Shown piece by piece: positions 1 to 8,123 of a stretch of 19,454 bases of DNA (position 1 is its first letter; the number at the start of each line of letters is the position of its first letter). A program made the translations under genes and the position numbers. The notes under the pieces were generated by a model, which was not told where the DNA came from, made no database searches, and saw nothing but the letters and a program-made list of their open reading frames with translations. The DNA comes from JAQGMO01 sp050954505 (GTDB taxonomy: Bacteria; Pseudomonadota; Gammaproteobacteria; Burkholderiales; Burkholderiaceae_D): contig JBPBPY010000231.1 of NCBI GenBank assembly GCA_050954505.1, positions 1 to 19,454 of the forward strand, written 5' to 3'.

Positions 1-758
1 ACGGCAACCATTGCCCCGGCTTCACCGCGCGCCAGCGCTGCCAGAGCGGTGGCGGCGGAAAAATACTCGAGCAGGCGCGCGCCGGCGCCCGTCCAGATAC
101 CCAGCAGGGCACCAAACAGGAACAGCGAATGGCTCAAGGGTCCTGGTACCAGCACGGTTTCGCGCGCGGGGGCGCCAAAGGTCTGCAGGCAGATTTCAAA
201 GCTGCTGGTCCAGGACTGGTGGCTGCGGCGAAATCCCTTCGGCAGTCCACTGCTGCCTGAAGTGAAGCCGATGTAGAAAGCGGCATGGGCCAGGCTCTGG
301 AGGCGCTCGCAAGGCACTGCGGTGCCGTTGGCCGGGCCGGCGCCGGCAACATGATCAGCAGCGCCATGCAGACGCCGATGCTCCGGCAGCGCCGCTGGCG
401 CCAGTGCAGCGATGCTTTGCCACACGCGCTGGCGCACCAGGGGCGGCCAGTCGGGACTGCCTACAGCCGCGGTGCGGCGACTGCTGAGGATGGCAAAAAA
501 TCGGCTCAGCTGCAGCAGGGGAGCAGCCATGTCGGCCGGGTTGGCAAGCGGCCAGTCAGCCGCATCGTCGACCCAGCATATCGATGCAGCGCCACGCTGC
601 GCCAGTGCCCGGGCGCCGCTTTCGGCTTGCTGCGCCAGCTGCGCAAAGCTGAATTGTCTGCGGCCGTCATCGAGCGCGATGGCCGCTGGCCTGCGCGCCG
701 CCCAATGCTGCAGTGGTCCATGGACGCCAGCACTGGCCGCCGGCAGCGCATCGTGCAT
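1..758 (-). CDS. Acyl-CoA synthetase-like AMP-binding enzyme (3' end outside window)
   Basis: N-terminal part of an ANL-superfamily adenylate-forming enzyme, expected to activate a carboxylic acid as an acyl-AMP and usually transfer it to CoA. The reading frame is open to the window edge. The family's phosphate-binding motif is visible as FTSGSSGLPKGFRRSH at about residues 163-178, preceded by FYIG; about 250 residues are present, so the C-terminal catalytic subdomain is missing. I chose the ATG that overlaps the bioY stop codon (TGATG), which suggests translational coupling. An in-frame ATG at 779, inside bioY, is the alternative; neither has a good Shine-Dalgarno. The position as last gene of the biotin-import operon suggests a substrate linked to biotin or fatty acid metabolism, but the substrate cannot be read from this fragment. 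The N-terminus before the motif is short and Ala-rich compared with long-chain acyl-CoA synthetases. Confidence 0.8.
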   Translation of the reverse strand, partial: MHDALPAASAGVHGPLQHWAARRPAAIALDDGRRQFSFAQLAQQAESGARALAQRGAASICWVDDAADWPLANPADMAAPLLQLSRFFAILSSRRTAAVGSPDWPPLVRQRVWQSIAALAPAALPEHRRLHGAADHVAGAGPANGTAVPCERLQSLAHAAFYIGFTSGSSGLPKGFRRSHQSWTSSFEICLQTFGAPARETVLVPGPLSHSLFLFGALLGIWTGAGARLLEYFSAATALAALARGEAGAMVA

Positions 759-1375
759 CAGTCGCGATCCAGTCGCCATGCCGGCATGGCACGCATGACG
801 TTTTGCACCAGCAGGGCGCAGACCACGCATTTGATCAGGTCACCCGGGATGAATGCCAGTACCGCAATGCCTGCCTGGGTGAATGTCATGTGGGCCAGCA
901 ATGCCAGGCCGACGATGCCGAACAGATAGATCACCAGCACGCCGCCAATCAGCGATGAAAGGAAGGCCGCAACGAACACGCCGGCGCCGGCGCCGCGATG
1001 AAAACGCCGCATCAGCAGGCCGGTAACAGGGGCGCCGAACAGGAAGCCGATCAGAAATCCGGACGAGGGCGCCAGGAACACGCCAATGCCGCCACGGCCA
1101 CCGGAGAGCAATGGCAGGCCGAGCGCCACGGCAAGCAGAAACAGCAGCAGGGTGAAGAAAGCGCGCCTGGGTCCGAGCAGACAGCCTCCCAGCATGACAC
1201 CCAGGGTTTGCAGCGTGATCGGTACACCGAAGGGCAGGTCGATCTTGGGTATCATGCCGAAGACCGCCAGCAGTGCTGCAAACAGGGCAATGTAGGAACT
1301 GGAGCGGGGTGAGCTGATCGAATTGTCTGCGTTCATTGGGAGCGGTGTGGTGCTGCTGGCGCGCCTGGCCATTGA
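758..1375 (-). CDS. bioY: Biotin ECF transporter substrate-binding S component BioY
   Basis: Integral membrane protein that binds biotin and, with the energising BioMN module, imports it across the inner membrane. Family hallmarks visible are the N-terminal helix ending in IPKIDLPFGVPITLQTLGV, the LGPRRA loop, the glycine-rich GGRGGIGVFLAPSSGFLIGF segment, and the C-terminal FIPGDLIKCVVCALL helix, with about six hydrophobic stretches. The start used here (MARRASS) has AGGTG just upstream; an ATG at 1336 (MNADNS) gives a length nearer the usual 190 residues but has no visible ribosome site. An open frame continues further upstream to 1480, but that part overlaps bioN and does not look like BioY. 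The gene follows bioN after a gap of about 100 bp, and its stop overlaps the start of the AMP-ligase gene. Confidence 0.9.
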   Translation of the reverse strand, partial: SMARRASSTTPLPMNADNSISSPRSSSYIALFAALLAVFGMIPKIDLPFGVPITLQTLGVMLGGCLLGPRRAFFTLLLFLLAVALGLPLLSGGRGGIGVFLAPSSGFLIGFLFGAPVTGLLMRRFHRGAGAGVFVAAFLSSLIGGVLVIYLFGIVGLALLAHMTFTQAGIAVLAFIPGDLIKCVVCALLVQNVMRAMPAWRLDRD

Positions 1376-1472
1376 CACCTGTTGATGGGAAAGAGGCGAA
1401 ATTCTAACCCATGCAGTCGCTGCCGGCACAAGGACATGGCTGCAGCATGGCCGGCTCGGCGCAGTCGCGGGT

Positions 1473-2066
1473 TCATGCACCCATGCGTGCGGCCAGCGCG
1501 TCGGCGACCCGCTCTGCCGTCTGCAATGCGCGTACCGTCAGGGGCGCCAGCAGGCGCCAGCCACCTGGCTTGCCGCAACGGGCGCGGTAGGCATCGTCGA
1601 GCCGCTGCCACTGGACCAGGAAATTCTCGGCAAAGCGCAGTGTCAGTCCCAGACTCAGCGCCACGCGCTCGGTCGGCACGCCAAAGCGCTGCAGCGGTTG
1701 CAGGATGGCGAGGAAGACATCGAGCAGTGCATCGAAGCGGGTGGTCAGCGTGAGCATCAGGCCCAGAAGTGCGGCCATCAGCAGACGCAGTGCGCTGGCA
1801 ATGCCCAGCGCCGCTGTACCGAGATGAACGTGGAAGGCAACGATCAGCAGGGCGACTGCCAGCAGTGTGGCCAGATGCCGCAGCTGCAGCCAGGCGGCTT
1901 TGCCCAGACTCAGATACAGCAGCAGTACCACCAGGGCGGCGCCTCCCAGCAGCGCGATTGACGCGGTCAACATCATCAGCGTGCCGGCCAGCGACAGCGC
2001 GCAAAGTTTGCCCCAGGCCGGCAAGCGGTGCAGCCAGGTCCTGCGGGGGCTGTAGAGGCTACGCAT
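1473..2066 (-). CDS. bioN: ECF transporter transmembrane T component BioN
   Basis: Transmembrane coupling protein of the BioMNY biotin importer, linking the BioM ATPase to the BioY substrate subunit. It has a basic N-terminus followed by several hydrophobic helices (LAGTLMMLTASIALLGGAAL and AALVVLLLYLSL regions). Near the C-terminus are two Ala-Arg coupling motifs typical of EcfT proteins, RARCG in DAYRARCGKPGG and AARMG at the very end. At about 197 residues it is the expected size for BioN. The ATG chosen (MRSLYSPRRTW) overlaps the 3' end of bioM by 8 bp, which is typical operon packing, and GGAAA lies just upstream. The longer open frame starting at 2126 lies inside bioM and is not supported. 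Confidence 0.9.
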   Translation of the reverse strand: MRSLYSPRRTWLHRLPAWGKLCALSLAGTLMMLTASIALLGGAALVVLLLYLSLGKAAWLQLRHLATLLAVALLIVAFHVHLGTAALGIASALRLLMAALLGLMLTLTTRFDALLDVFLAILQPLQRFGVPTERVALSLGLTLRFAENFLVQWQRLDDAYRARCGKPGGWRLLAPLTVRALQTAERVADALAARMGA

Positions 2067-2823
2067 TTTCCAGCGCCGCCTGCATGGCCTGTTCACGCTG
2101 CGCGCGCCCGGCGGCATCGGCTGCATAGGCGTCGCACACTAGCTGGCCAGGTCCGTCGGCACGCACGGCGCCGTGTTCCAGCCAGATCACGCGCTCGAAT
2201 CCGCGCACATGGTCGAGCAAATGGGTGGAGAGGATGATCTGCTGGGTACTGGCACGGATTTGATGAGCCAGCCGCGCCTGGGAAATCAGGTCCAGGCTGG
2301 CGAACGGTTCATCGAGCAGCAAGGTGCGCGGCGCTTTGATTTGCAGTGCCAGCAGGCATACCTGCTGGCGCTGGCCCTGGCTGAGTTCGCCGATGGCACG
2401 CCCCGCCCATGCTGCCAGGCCGCGCTGCTGCAGGAACTGTTCGGCCTGCTGGCGTGCCTGGGCGCGCGTGACACCGCGGGCGCTGAGACTGAAAGCCAAC
2501 TCTTCTGCGACGGTGGGGAAGATGATCTGGTCGTCGGGATTCTGGAACATCAGGCCGACCAGGTCGGGTAATGCGCGTCTGTGCTGGCGCGCATCATGGC
2601 CATGGATTCGGACCACGCCGCGATCGGGCTGATCCAGACCGGTCAGAAGGCGAAACAGGCTGCTTTTGCCGGCGCCGTTGTCGCCGACCAGGCCAATGCG
2701 CTGCTGGCCCAGTTCCAGGTTCAGATTGTTGAAGACAGTGGTGGTACCGCGCTGCAGACAGATATCCTGCAGCGCAATGCCTGCGGCAGCCGCTGCTGCC
2801 GGCGTGTCGTTGCCTAGTTTCAT
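2059..2823 (-). CDS. bioM: ECF transporter ATPase A component BioM
   Basis: ABC-type ATPase that powers the BioMNY biotin importer at the cytoplasmic face of the inner membrane. All nucleotide-binding motifs are present in order: Walker A GDNGAGKS (about residues 47-54), a Q-loop (FQNPDDQIIFPTV, with the extended NPDDQ typical of ECF ATPases), signature LSQGQRQ, Walker B LLLDEPFASLD, and the H-loop STHLLDH. Length 254 residues fits the family. The start ATG (MKLGNDT) has GGAAG about 10 bp upstream and a TATAAT box about 35 bp upstream. It is the first gene of the bioM-bioN-bioY-AMP-ligase operon; bioN starts within its last codons. Confidence 0.92.
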   Translation of the reverse strand: MKLGNDTPAAAAAAGIALQDICLQRGTTTVFNNLNLELGQQRIGLVGDNGAGKSSLFRLLTGLDQPDRGVVRIHGHDARQHRRALPDLVGLMFQNPDDQIIFPTVAEELAFSLSARGVTRAQARQQAEQFLQQRGLAAWAGRAIGELSQGQRQQVCLLALQIKAPRTLLLDEPFASLDLISQARLAHQIRASTQQIILSTHLLDHVRGFERVIWLEHGAVRADGPGQLVCDAYAADAAGRAQREQAMQAALENA

Positions 2824-2858
2824 GGCTGCTGCGCTTCCCGTCTCTACCGAAGCGGGCG

Positions 2859-2864
2859 ATTATA
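2859..2864 (-). promoter_or_regulatory. Probable -10 element of the biotin-import operon
   Basis: On the minus strand a perfect TATAAT lies 36 bp before the bioM start codon, inside the AT-rich stretch TTGTCTTTATGTTTTATAAT. No good -35 hexamer sits at 17 bp (the best is TCGTTA), so this could be a weak or activator-assisted sigma-70 promoter. No known biotin-repressor site is recognised. Confidence 0.4.
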
Positions 2865-2945
2865 AAACATAAAGACAACGGTAACGAAACCCTGAGGGAT
2901 GGCGCCTTGCCGGTGCCGGTGCCGGGGCAAAGGCAGGCGGGCTTT

Positions 2946-3025
2946 GATCCGCATTGATCCGCATCGATCGGAATCAATTGGAACCAATCGGAATCAATCG
3001 GAATCAATCGGAATCAATCGGAATC
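2946..3025. repeat. 10-bp tandem repeat (8 units) up to the effector stop codon
   Basis: Eight consecutive 10-bp units. Four identical copies of AATCGGAATC occupy 2986-3025, preceded by progressively diverged versions (AATTGGAACC, GATCGGAATC, GATCCGCATC, GATCCGCATT). The array enters the stop codon of the minus-strand gene at 3024. It fills much of the 200-bp gap between that gene and bioM. The graded divergence suggests growth by slippage from the gene end. Confidence 0.9.
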
Positions 3026-6000
3026 AGTCGTCGAGCTCCTCGATGCCGGTTTCATAGCCAGCCTTGGTCGGATCAGCCTTGTGTTTCGAGTTGTCATGAA
3101 TTTCCTTGAATGAACTCAGAATCGCCCTGAGAAATTCAAAGGTCCGGAAACCATCGCCCGTGATGAAATACTCGAGCCGCTCTTCCGCATTCGCAAGGCT
3201 CATGATCTTTTCCTTTTCCATGCCCCAGGTTCTGCCTTCGGCAAACTCCGGCATCTTCACCGGTTCGAACAGGCTCAACGGTGTATCGAACGGATTCTTG
3301 CGCGTTTCAACGATGGTGCGATCCTTGTTGACCTCCACCACGGTGCCTTCCTTGAGCGCCGTCGAACCCGGTGCGTTGAGCGATACCAGTCTGGAGAGAC
3401 GGGCAATGCGCTGGAATGGTTCCTCTTCCGAATCGCTGAGTCCAAAGCGAAAAAATTCATTCGCCCAAGGCAGTGTGGCCGGGTCGATACCCCTTCTTTC
3501 TGCATCTTCCATGGCATCGGAGAATTCGACGTACTGATCAATGAAGTCTGGAATCACCGACTTGTGATAGAAGTAGGCCGAGGCAATGAAGCGGTTATCC
3601 TGGTGTTCCGTGTACAGCGATTTCAACGGCTCATTCTTGGCAGCGGCTCCCGTCAACAACTGGTACAAGACTTCCTGCAGGGTCATGTTGGCCGCCGCCG
3701 AGACCTTTTCCGCATTTTCGTACAGCACCTTCAATTTTTTGGACTGCAGCATCTGATAGCCGATTTCCTTGCCCATCCACTCGTGGGTCGGATTCTGCAT
3801 CGTCAATTGATAATTGACGTTGGTGGGCAGCACGCCGCCCGGCACGGGAATGACGGCCTGGACCTTGGGGCCGCCGACATTGACCTGCAACATGCGAACA
3901 TATTGCAGATCGAATTTCGGATTGGCGCGGTTCGGGAACCTGCGGAAGCGTACCACCAGCATGGTGCCGGCGGTCTGTTCCCACATCAGTCCCTGCATTT
4001 GCTGGCGGATATGATATTCCTGGCTGCCCACTTCGAGTTTTGGCTTCAGGCTCTCCAGGCTGGTCATCATGACCTTCAGGATCAGGTCCCATGCCAATGG
4101 CAAGCCCTGCTGCAGGGAAAGGCGGAATTCCAGGAATTGGCCCATCCGGTTTGGATTGATCTGATAGTCCGCATGCTGGAAGCGGCACGAAGCAATCATC
4201 ATGATTTCACCCACCGCGTTGATGATATTGATGTCGCCGGTGTCGTGCAGTACTTTTTCGGTGAATGGCTGCAGCGGATCGAAGAACAGGCCGCCAATCA
4301 CCTTGTTGGTAACGGTGATGTTGTGGCGTTGGGAAAATGCGGTCTCGATGAGCGTGGATTCACTGCGCATGGCATCGACCATCTTCATGGGGAGGTAGAC
4401 GCCGTCGAGCAAGGTCTTGGTTTTCGTGAACCGTTCGTCGATTTCCCAGATTTCTGCCTGCTTGGCCGCGATCAGCTTTGGATCGTTCGATTCCGCCATC
4501 AATGTGCGCATCTGGTTTTTGAGTACGCCGATGTGCACGGCAATATTGCCGAATCCAAGCGAGATGGCGTCGTAGGTTTGCGCCATGAATTTTTCCGGGT
4601 GTTCCAGCGCATATTCCACGCCGGATTCATAGCCGCTCTTGGGACGGCCAGGCTGCTTGCCCCACACGAATTCATCGAGGAATTCAAACGATTTGATCCG
4701 TTCACGCCGGATTTCGGCTTCCGCCAGTGGCGGCGTGAAACGGTCCGGCTGGACGGCGACCACGGGTGCATGCTCGACAAAGTCGAGATACAGTTCCTCG
4801 AGTTTCTGGCAATGCTTGCCGGCGATCTTCAGCCGTGCGCTGATTTCCTTCGGGTCGGTAATGGCCAGGCTGGTGAGGAACTGTTGTGGAATGTCGGCCT
4901 GCGCGCCGTAGTAATCGACCATCTCGCGCGGCATCTTGCCTTCATAGCGGCCCGAGCCGGTAAACAGCGACATGACCTCGCGGTACAGGAACATCCTGTT
5001 CGGCGCCGGTCCGCCGGTCAGGGACGAGTCGAGCAGCCGTTCGAGCTTGCTCACGGCACGGAACGTGACCGACATGTCGAAGTGCCAGGCCGGGTCGAGC
5101 GAGCCGTGCGAACCATACACATGCTGAAGGCGGAACTGGTTGGTGTCCCATCTTCCTTCGGCGGTCCACTGGAAGCCGGCGTTGATGCCTGCTGCCAGCG
5201 CGATTTTCTTGCCCAGGGTTCCGGTGGCACTGGTGAAGTAATTCCGGAACGGAAATTTCTCCACCCCGTAAGGACGCGACGGCGGCACGGTGCGCGCGAG
5301 CGCATCCTTGAAGTCCTGGCGCGCCACTTTTTCGCCTTGGCCATCTTCCGATTTGATCAGCCGAGGTTGGCCTTCCTTGCCCGCTTCGCCCCTGTGCAAG
5401 CGTTTCTGTACCCTTGGGTAGGCACCGGCAAACAGTGCCTTGATCATGTCCGCGTCGCCGACGTTGTCGCCATTTCCCGAGCCGGTTTCGATGATCGACG
5501 CCAGCGTGTCGACCATCATCTTGAGTTTGGCCGTGTCGACGCCCTTGACCAGCTTCTTGTCACTGAGGTAGTCGGGTGCACCTTCGGTCTCCATCATCGC
5601 CATGCCGCCGACGTTCTGTGCCACGCTGTTGATGATTTTTCCGGTGCGGTTCCAGCCTTCACGCGATGCAGGCGAAGCAGAATTCTTCATCGACGTGTTG
5701 GCACGATAGTTGACCAGCAGCTTGAGCATCTGGTCCATGTTTTCGGTTTCGAAATACACCGTACCCAGATTGAAACCGAAGGAAATCGCGAAATTCATCA
5801 ACCATGATCGCGAGCCCCCCGCGCGTACCGACAGGCCGTACGCATTCCAGAAGTTCAAGTCGCGGTCGTCGTCAAACCACAGAGTTTCCGTGTGGGTCGC
5901 CGTGCCTTGTATGCTGGCCATCCCGTTATCGTAGCCAATCGAAATATTGGCTTGATGTTCGTGTATGGTGCCGGTCATCAGCGCAATGCCTGGCGAATGA

Positions 6001-8123
6001 ATTTCCCGGTTCGCCTTCTCCAGCTTGACATAGGATTCCACCACTTTCGGCGCGGCGTGGGTCAGATGGATGCGCTTGAGCTCGAACAGGCAGGCAGCCA
6101 GGCAACTGTAGAACGATGCCGAATTCGACTTGATGGCCTTGTGTACGGTAACGCCAAGGATCTGGCCTGCCAGGCGCCGGCCGCAGCTGGCGGCACTGTC
6201 GTACATGTCGCGCAGATGCAGCATTTCCTCGCCGGTGCACAGGGGCCCGGCGGGACGGAACTCGCTGATCTTGCGCAATTCCGCCACCAGCTCGTCCTTG
6301 TGCTGGCGCCGGTTTTCCAGGTTTTCATCCTTGCGCCGTTCGACGAAATTGAGCAAGCCCAATGCAAAGGTGCGCAAATGCGCCACCTCGACCTCGCCAT
6401 CCTTGTTCAGCACCGCAGCCTGGCCAATGGCGGCAAGCGGTTCCTCGGCCACACTCTTGCCATCCACCACGGCGACATGGCTTTCGTCAGCAGCGCTGGT
6501 GCGGCTCTGTTCTTCGGCAATGGTGATGGCCGTCGACAGCAGGTTTCTGTTGGCTTCCTTTGCCAATGCAGGCATGTTGCGCTCGCGCTCGCGTTTTTGC
6601 GCCACCAGGAAGGCGGTACTGCTGGTGTCCGGTACATTCGGGTCGCGTGTGACTTCGGGCCTGAACCGGGTAATGGACGATTTGAAGGACTCCGGGGGCG
6701 CTGCTTCCGTTTCAGGTTCACGCAGCCGCCGTGGTACCAGCGGCTGTGGCTTTGGGTAACTGATCAGTTGCGGCAGGGTCGAAGGCACGACCTCGCCCGA
6801 GGCCGTCAAGCCGGTGGCTAACTCCGGATTGCCCGCAGGCTGGGGGGCGGTGCGGGACTTCGCCGCCGCCGTCTGCGCTGGCGCCAGGTCAGGCTCCGGG
6901 AACGGTGGCGTTTTCGGCGGCGAGGGCAGGGGCACAGGCTCCGACAGCGCAAAATGCGGGGTCTTCGGTGGCAGCGCCGGTGGTCCGGGGGGAAGCTGTG
7001 GCGTTGCTGCCGAGGACGGTGGCAGTGAAAAAGCCGAGGGCTCCAATGGCGGGGTCTTCGGTGGCAGCGGTGGCGGTCCGGGGGGAAGTTGCGGCGTTGC
7101 TGCCGAGGACGGTGGCAGTGGAAAAGCCGAGGGCTCCAATGGCGGGGTCGTCGGTGGCAGCGGCGGCGGTCCGGGCGGGAGCTGCGGCGTTGCCGCCAAG
7201 GGCAGCGGCAGCGTCAAAGGCGATGGCTCCCGCAGCGGCGTCTTGGGCGGCACCGTGGGGACGCCCAGGTCTGCCTGCTGGCTGGCCGAAGTCGGGAATG
7301 ATGGTTGTTGCGGCCGTGCGAACGGTGGCGTCTTCGGTGGCGGCGGCGGACCGGGAAAATCGACCTGCTGCACCTGCGTCCATGAGGGCTGTGGCAGGGA
7401 CTGGGCGAAGCCGGGGAGTGTCGGCGGCAGTTCCCGCCCGCTGACGTTTTGCGCGACGGCCCTTGGCCAGGTCGATGCCGCCGGCTGGACATAGGAGCGC
7501 TGCGGCGTGAGCACGGGCAAGGCTTGACTGGCACCGAAGGCAGCCAGGTCTGCGTGGCCAGCCATGCGACGCAAGCGGCGCGGCGGTGGTTGACCGGCGC
7601 TGCTGTCCTGGTCGAGAGCCTGGGTTGCACGTTGCTGCACGGTTTGGGTTGCCACGCCATTCATGTTCTGCAGGCGCGAGGGGGAACCGATGGTAGCGCT
7701 GCCCGCAAAGGCCGGCGGCAAGCGGCCGGGTGGTGTCGGCGTCTGGGACAGGGTCGCGGGCATGCCCGCGACTGGCAAAGCCGATGTGTAGCGGCCAGCG
7801 CCAATCGAGGTGGGCGGCAGGGAGGGGCTGACGTTGGCGGTTTTCCTTGGTGCTGCAAACAGTTCGCCCAGATCGCCCAGGCCTTCGCTGCCTGCCTGGG
7901 TGAAGGGCAGTTCCAGTTTTCTCAACGGCAGATCGGACGGAGTGGACAGTCGCAAATCGACCTTGTTGGCGGTGCTGGTTCGCGCCGCGATACTGTCGTA
8001 ATAGGCGTGGGGCGCGGCCGGCGCCGGCTCAGGCGTCTTTTCGGGCTTGCGGGCCCTGCGCGATTTATCGAAGGGATGCGCTATTTTGGTAAAGAAAGCG
8101 TTACTTCGAAGTGTTTTAAACAT
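3024..8123 (-). CDS. Giant proline-rich protein, candidate HrpL-regulated type III effector
   Basis: A 1699-residue protein of no family I recognise. A hrp-box-like promoter lies about 80 bp upstream. The first 230 residues are basic, Ser/Pro/Thr-rich and disordered-looking, as in type III secretion signals, with no Sec signal peptide. Residues about 250-430 are very proline-rich, with repeats containing PPPPPKTPP, PPLPPKTPP and PALPPKTPH, including four PxxPxK patterns like class II SH3 ligands. From about residue 500 the protein becomes a large folded region in which beta-rich blocks alternate with helical stretches. One conserved-looking segment is TLWFDDDRDLNFWNAYG at about 748. WEIDE (about 1225) and WMGKE (about 1447) match WxxxE by pattern only. 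A module with FEFL followed by GYE[ST]G[VI]E occurs near 1145-1170 and again at the C-terminus. The AvrE/DspE family has comparable size and layout, but I see no clear sequence match. The minus-strand frame runs uninterrupted for 5.1 kb. Confidence 0.8.
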   Translation of the reverse strand: MFKTLRSNAFFTKIAHPFDKSRRARKPEKTPEPAPAAPHAYYDSIAARTSTANKVDLRLSTPSDLPLRKLELPFTQAGSEGLGDLGELFAAPRKTANVSPSLPPTSIGAGRYTSALPVAGMPATLSQTPTPPGRLPPAFAGSATIGSPSRLQNMNGVATQTVQQRATQALDQDSSAGQPPPRRLRRMAGHADLAAFGASQALPVLTPQRSYVQPAASTWPRAVAQNVSGRELPPTLPGFAQSLPQPSWTQVQQVDFPGPPPPPKTPPFARPQQPSFPTSASQQADLGVPTVPPKTPLREPSPLTLPLPLAATPQLPPGPPPLPPTTPPLEPSAFPLPPSSAATPQLPPGPPPLPPKTPPLEPSAFSLPPSSAATPQLPPGPPALPPKTPHFALSEPVPLPSPPKTPPFPEPDLAPAQTAAAKSRTAPQPAGNPELATGLTASGEVVPSTLPQLISYPKPQPLVPRRLREPETEAAPPESFKSSITRFRPEVTRDPNVPDTSSTAFLVAQKRERERNMPALAKEANRNLLSTAITIAEEQSRTSAADESHVAVVDGKSVAEEPLAAIGQAAVLNKDGEVEVAHLRTFALGLLNFVERRKDENLENRRQHKDELVAELRKISEFRPAGPLCTGEEMLHLRDMYDSAASCGRRLAGQILGVTVHKAIKSNSASFYSCLAACLFELKRIHLTHAAPKVVESYVKLEKANREIHSPGIALMTGTIHEHQANISIGYDNGMASIQGTATHTETLWFDDDRDLNFWNAYGLSVRAGGSRSWLMNFAISFGFNLGTVYFETENMDQMLKLLVNYRANTSMKNSASPASREGWNRTGKIINSVAQNVGGMAMMETEGAPDYLSDKKLVKGVDTAKLKMMVDTLASIIETGSGNGDNVGDADMIKALFAGAYPRVQKRLHRGEAGKEGQPRLIKSEDGQGEKVARQDFKDALARTVPPSRPYGVEKFPFRNYFTSATGTLGKKIALAAGINAGFQWTAEGRWDTNQFRLQHVYGSHGSLDPAWHFDMSVTFRAVSKLERLLDSSLTGGPAPNRMFLYREVMSLFTGSGRYEGKMPREMVDYYGAQADIPQQFLTSLAITDPKEISARLKIAGKHCQKLEELYLDFVEHAPVVAVQPDRFTPPLAEAEIRRERIKSFEFLDEFVWGKQPGRPKSGYESGVEYALEHPEKFMAQTYDAISLGFGNIAVHIGVLKNQMRTLMAESNDPKLIAAKQAEIWEIDERFTKTKTLLDGVYLPMKMVDAMRSESTLIETAFSQRHNITVTNKVIGGLFFDPLQPFTEKVLHDTGDINIINAVGEIMMIASCRFQHADYQINPNRMGQFLEFRLSLQQGLPLAWDLILKVMMTSLESLKPKLEVGSQEYHIRQQMQGLMWEQTAGTMLVVRFRRFPNRANPKFDLQYVRMLQVNVGGPKVQAVIPVPGGVLPTNVNYQLTMQNPTHEWMGKEIGYQMLQSKKLKVLYENAEKVSAAANMTLQEVLYQLLTGAAAKNEPLKSLYTEHQDNRFIASAYFYHKSVIPDFIDQYVEFSDAMEDAERRGIDPATLPWANEFFRFGLSDSEEEPFQRIARLSRLVSLNAPGSTALKEGTVVEVNKDRTIVETRKNPFDTPLSLFEPVKMPEFAEGRTWGMEKEKIMSLANAEERLEYFITGDGFRTFEFLRAILSSFKEIHDNSKHKADPTKAGYETGIEELDD
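6961..7200 (-). repeat. 93-bp tandem coding repeat in the proline-rich region
   Basis: About 2.6 copies of a 93-bp unit (boundaries near 6961, 7054 and 7147) encode 31-residue repeats of the form ATPQLPPGPPPLPP[TK]TPP followed by LEPSAF[PS]LPPSSA. The copies are nearly identical at DNA level, so the duplication looks recent, and the period keeps the reading frame. They fall at residues about 308-388 of the giant effector candidate. Confidence 0.9.

Noticed and set aside
2904..2934. GCCTTTGCC/GGCAAGGC inverted repeat as terminator of the giant gene
   Set aside because: The stem has a bulge, the arms sit around GC-rich direct repeats, and no U-tract follows on the minus strand.
2946..3025. CRISPR array
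   Set aside because: Units are 10 bp with no spacers; it is a simple tandem repeat.
3935..3963. GGAACC inside the giant gene as a hrp box
   Set aside because: A CCAC follows only 12 bp later, the wrong spacing, and it lies in coding sequence on the opposite strand.
3564..5807. 747-codon plus-strand open frame opposite the giant gene
   Set aside because: It is antisense to the uninterrupted 1699-codon frame. Its His/Gln/Val-rich product looks like a reverse-frame artefact of GC-rich coding DNA, with no recognisable domain.
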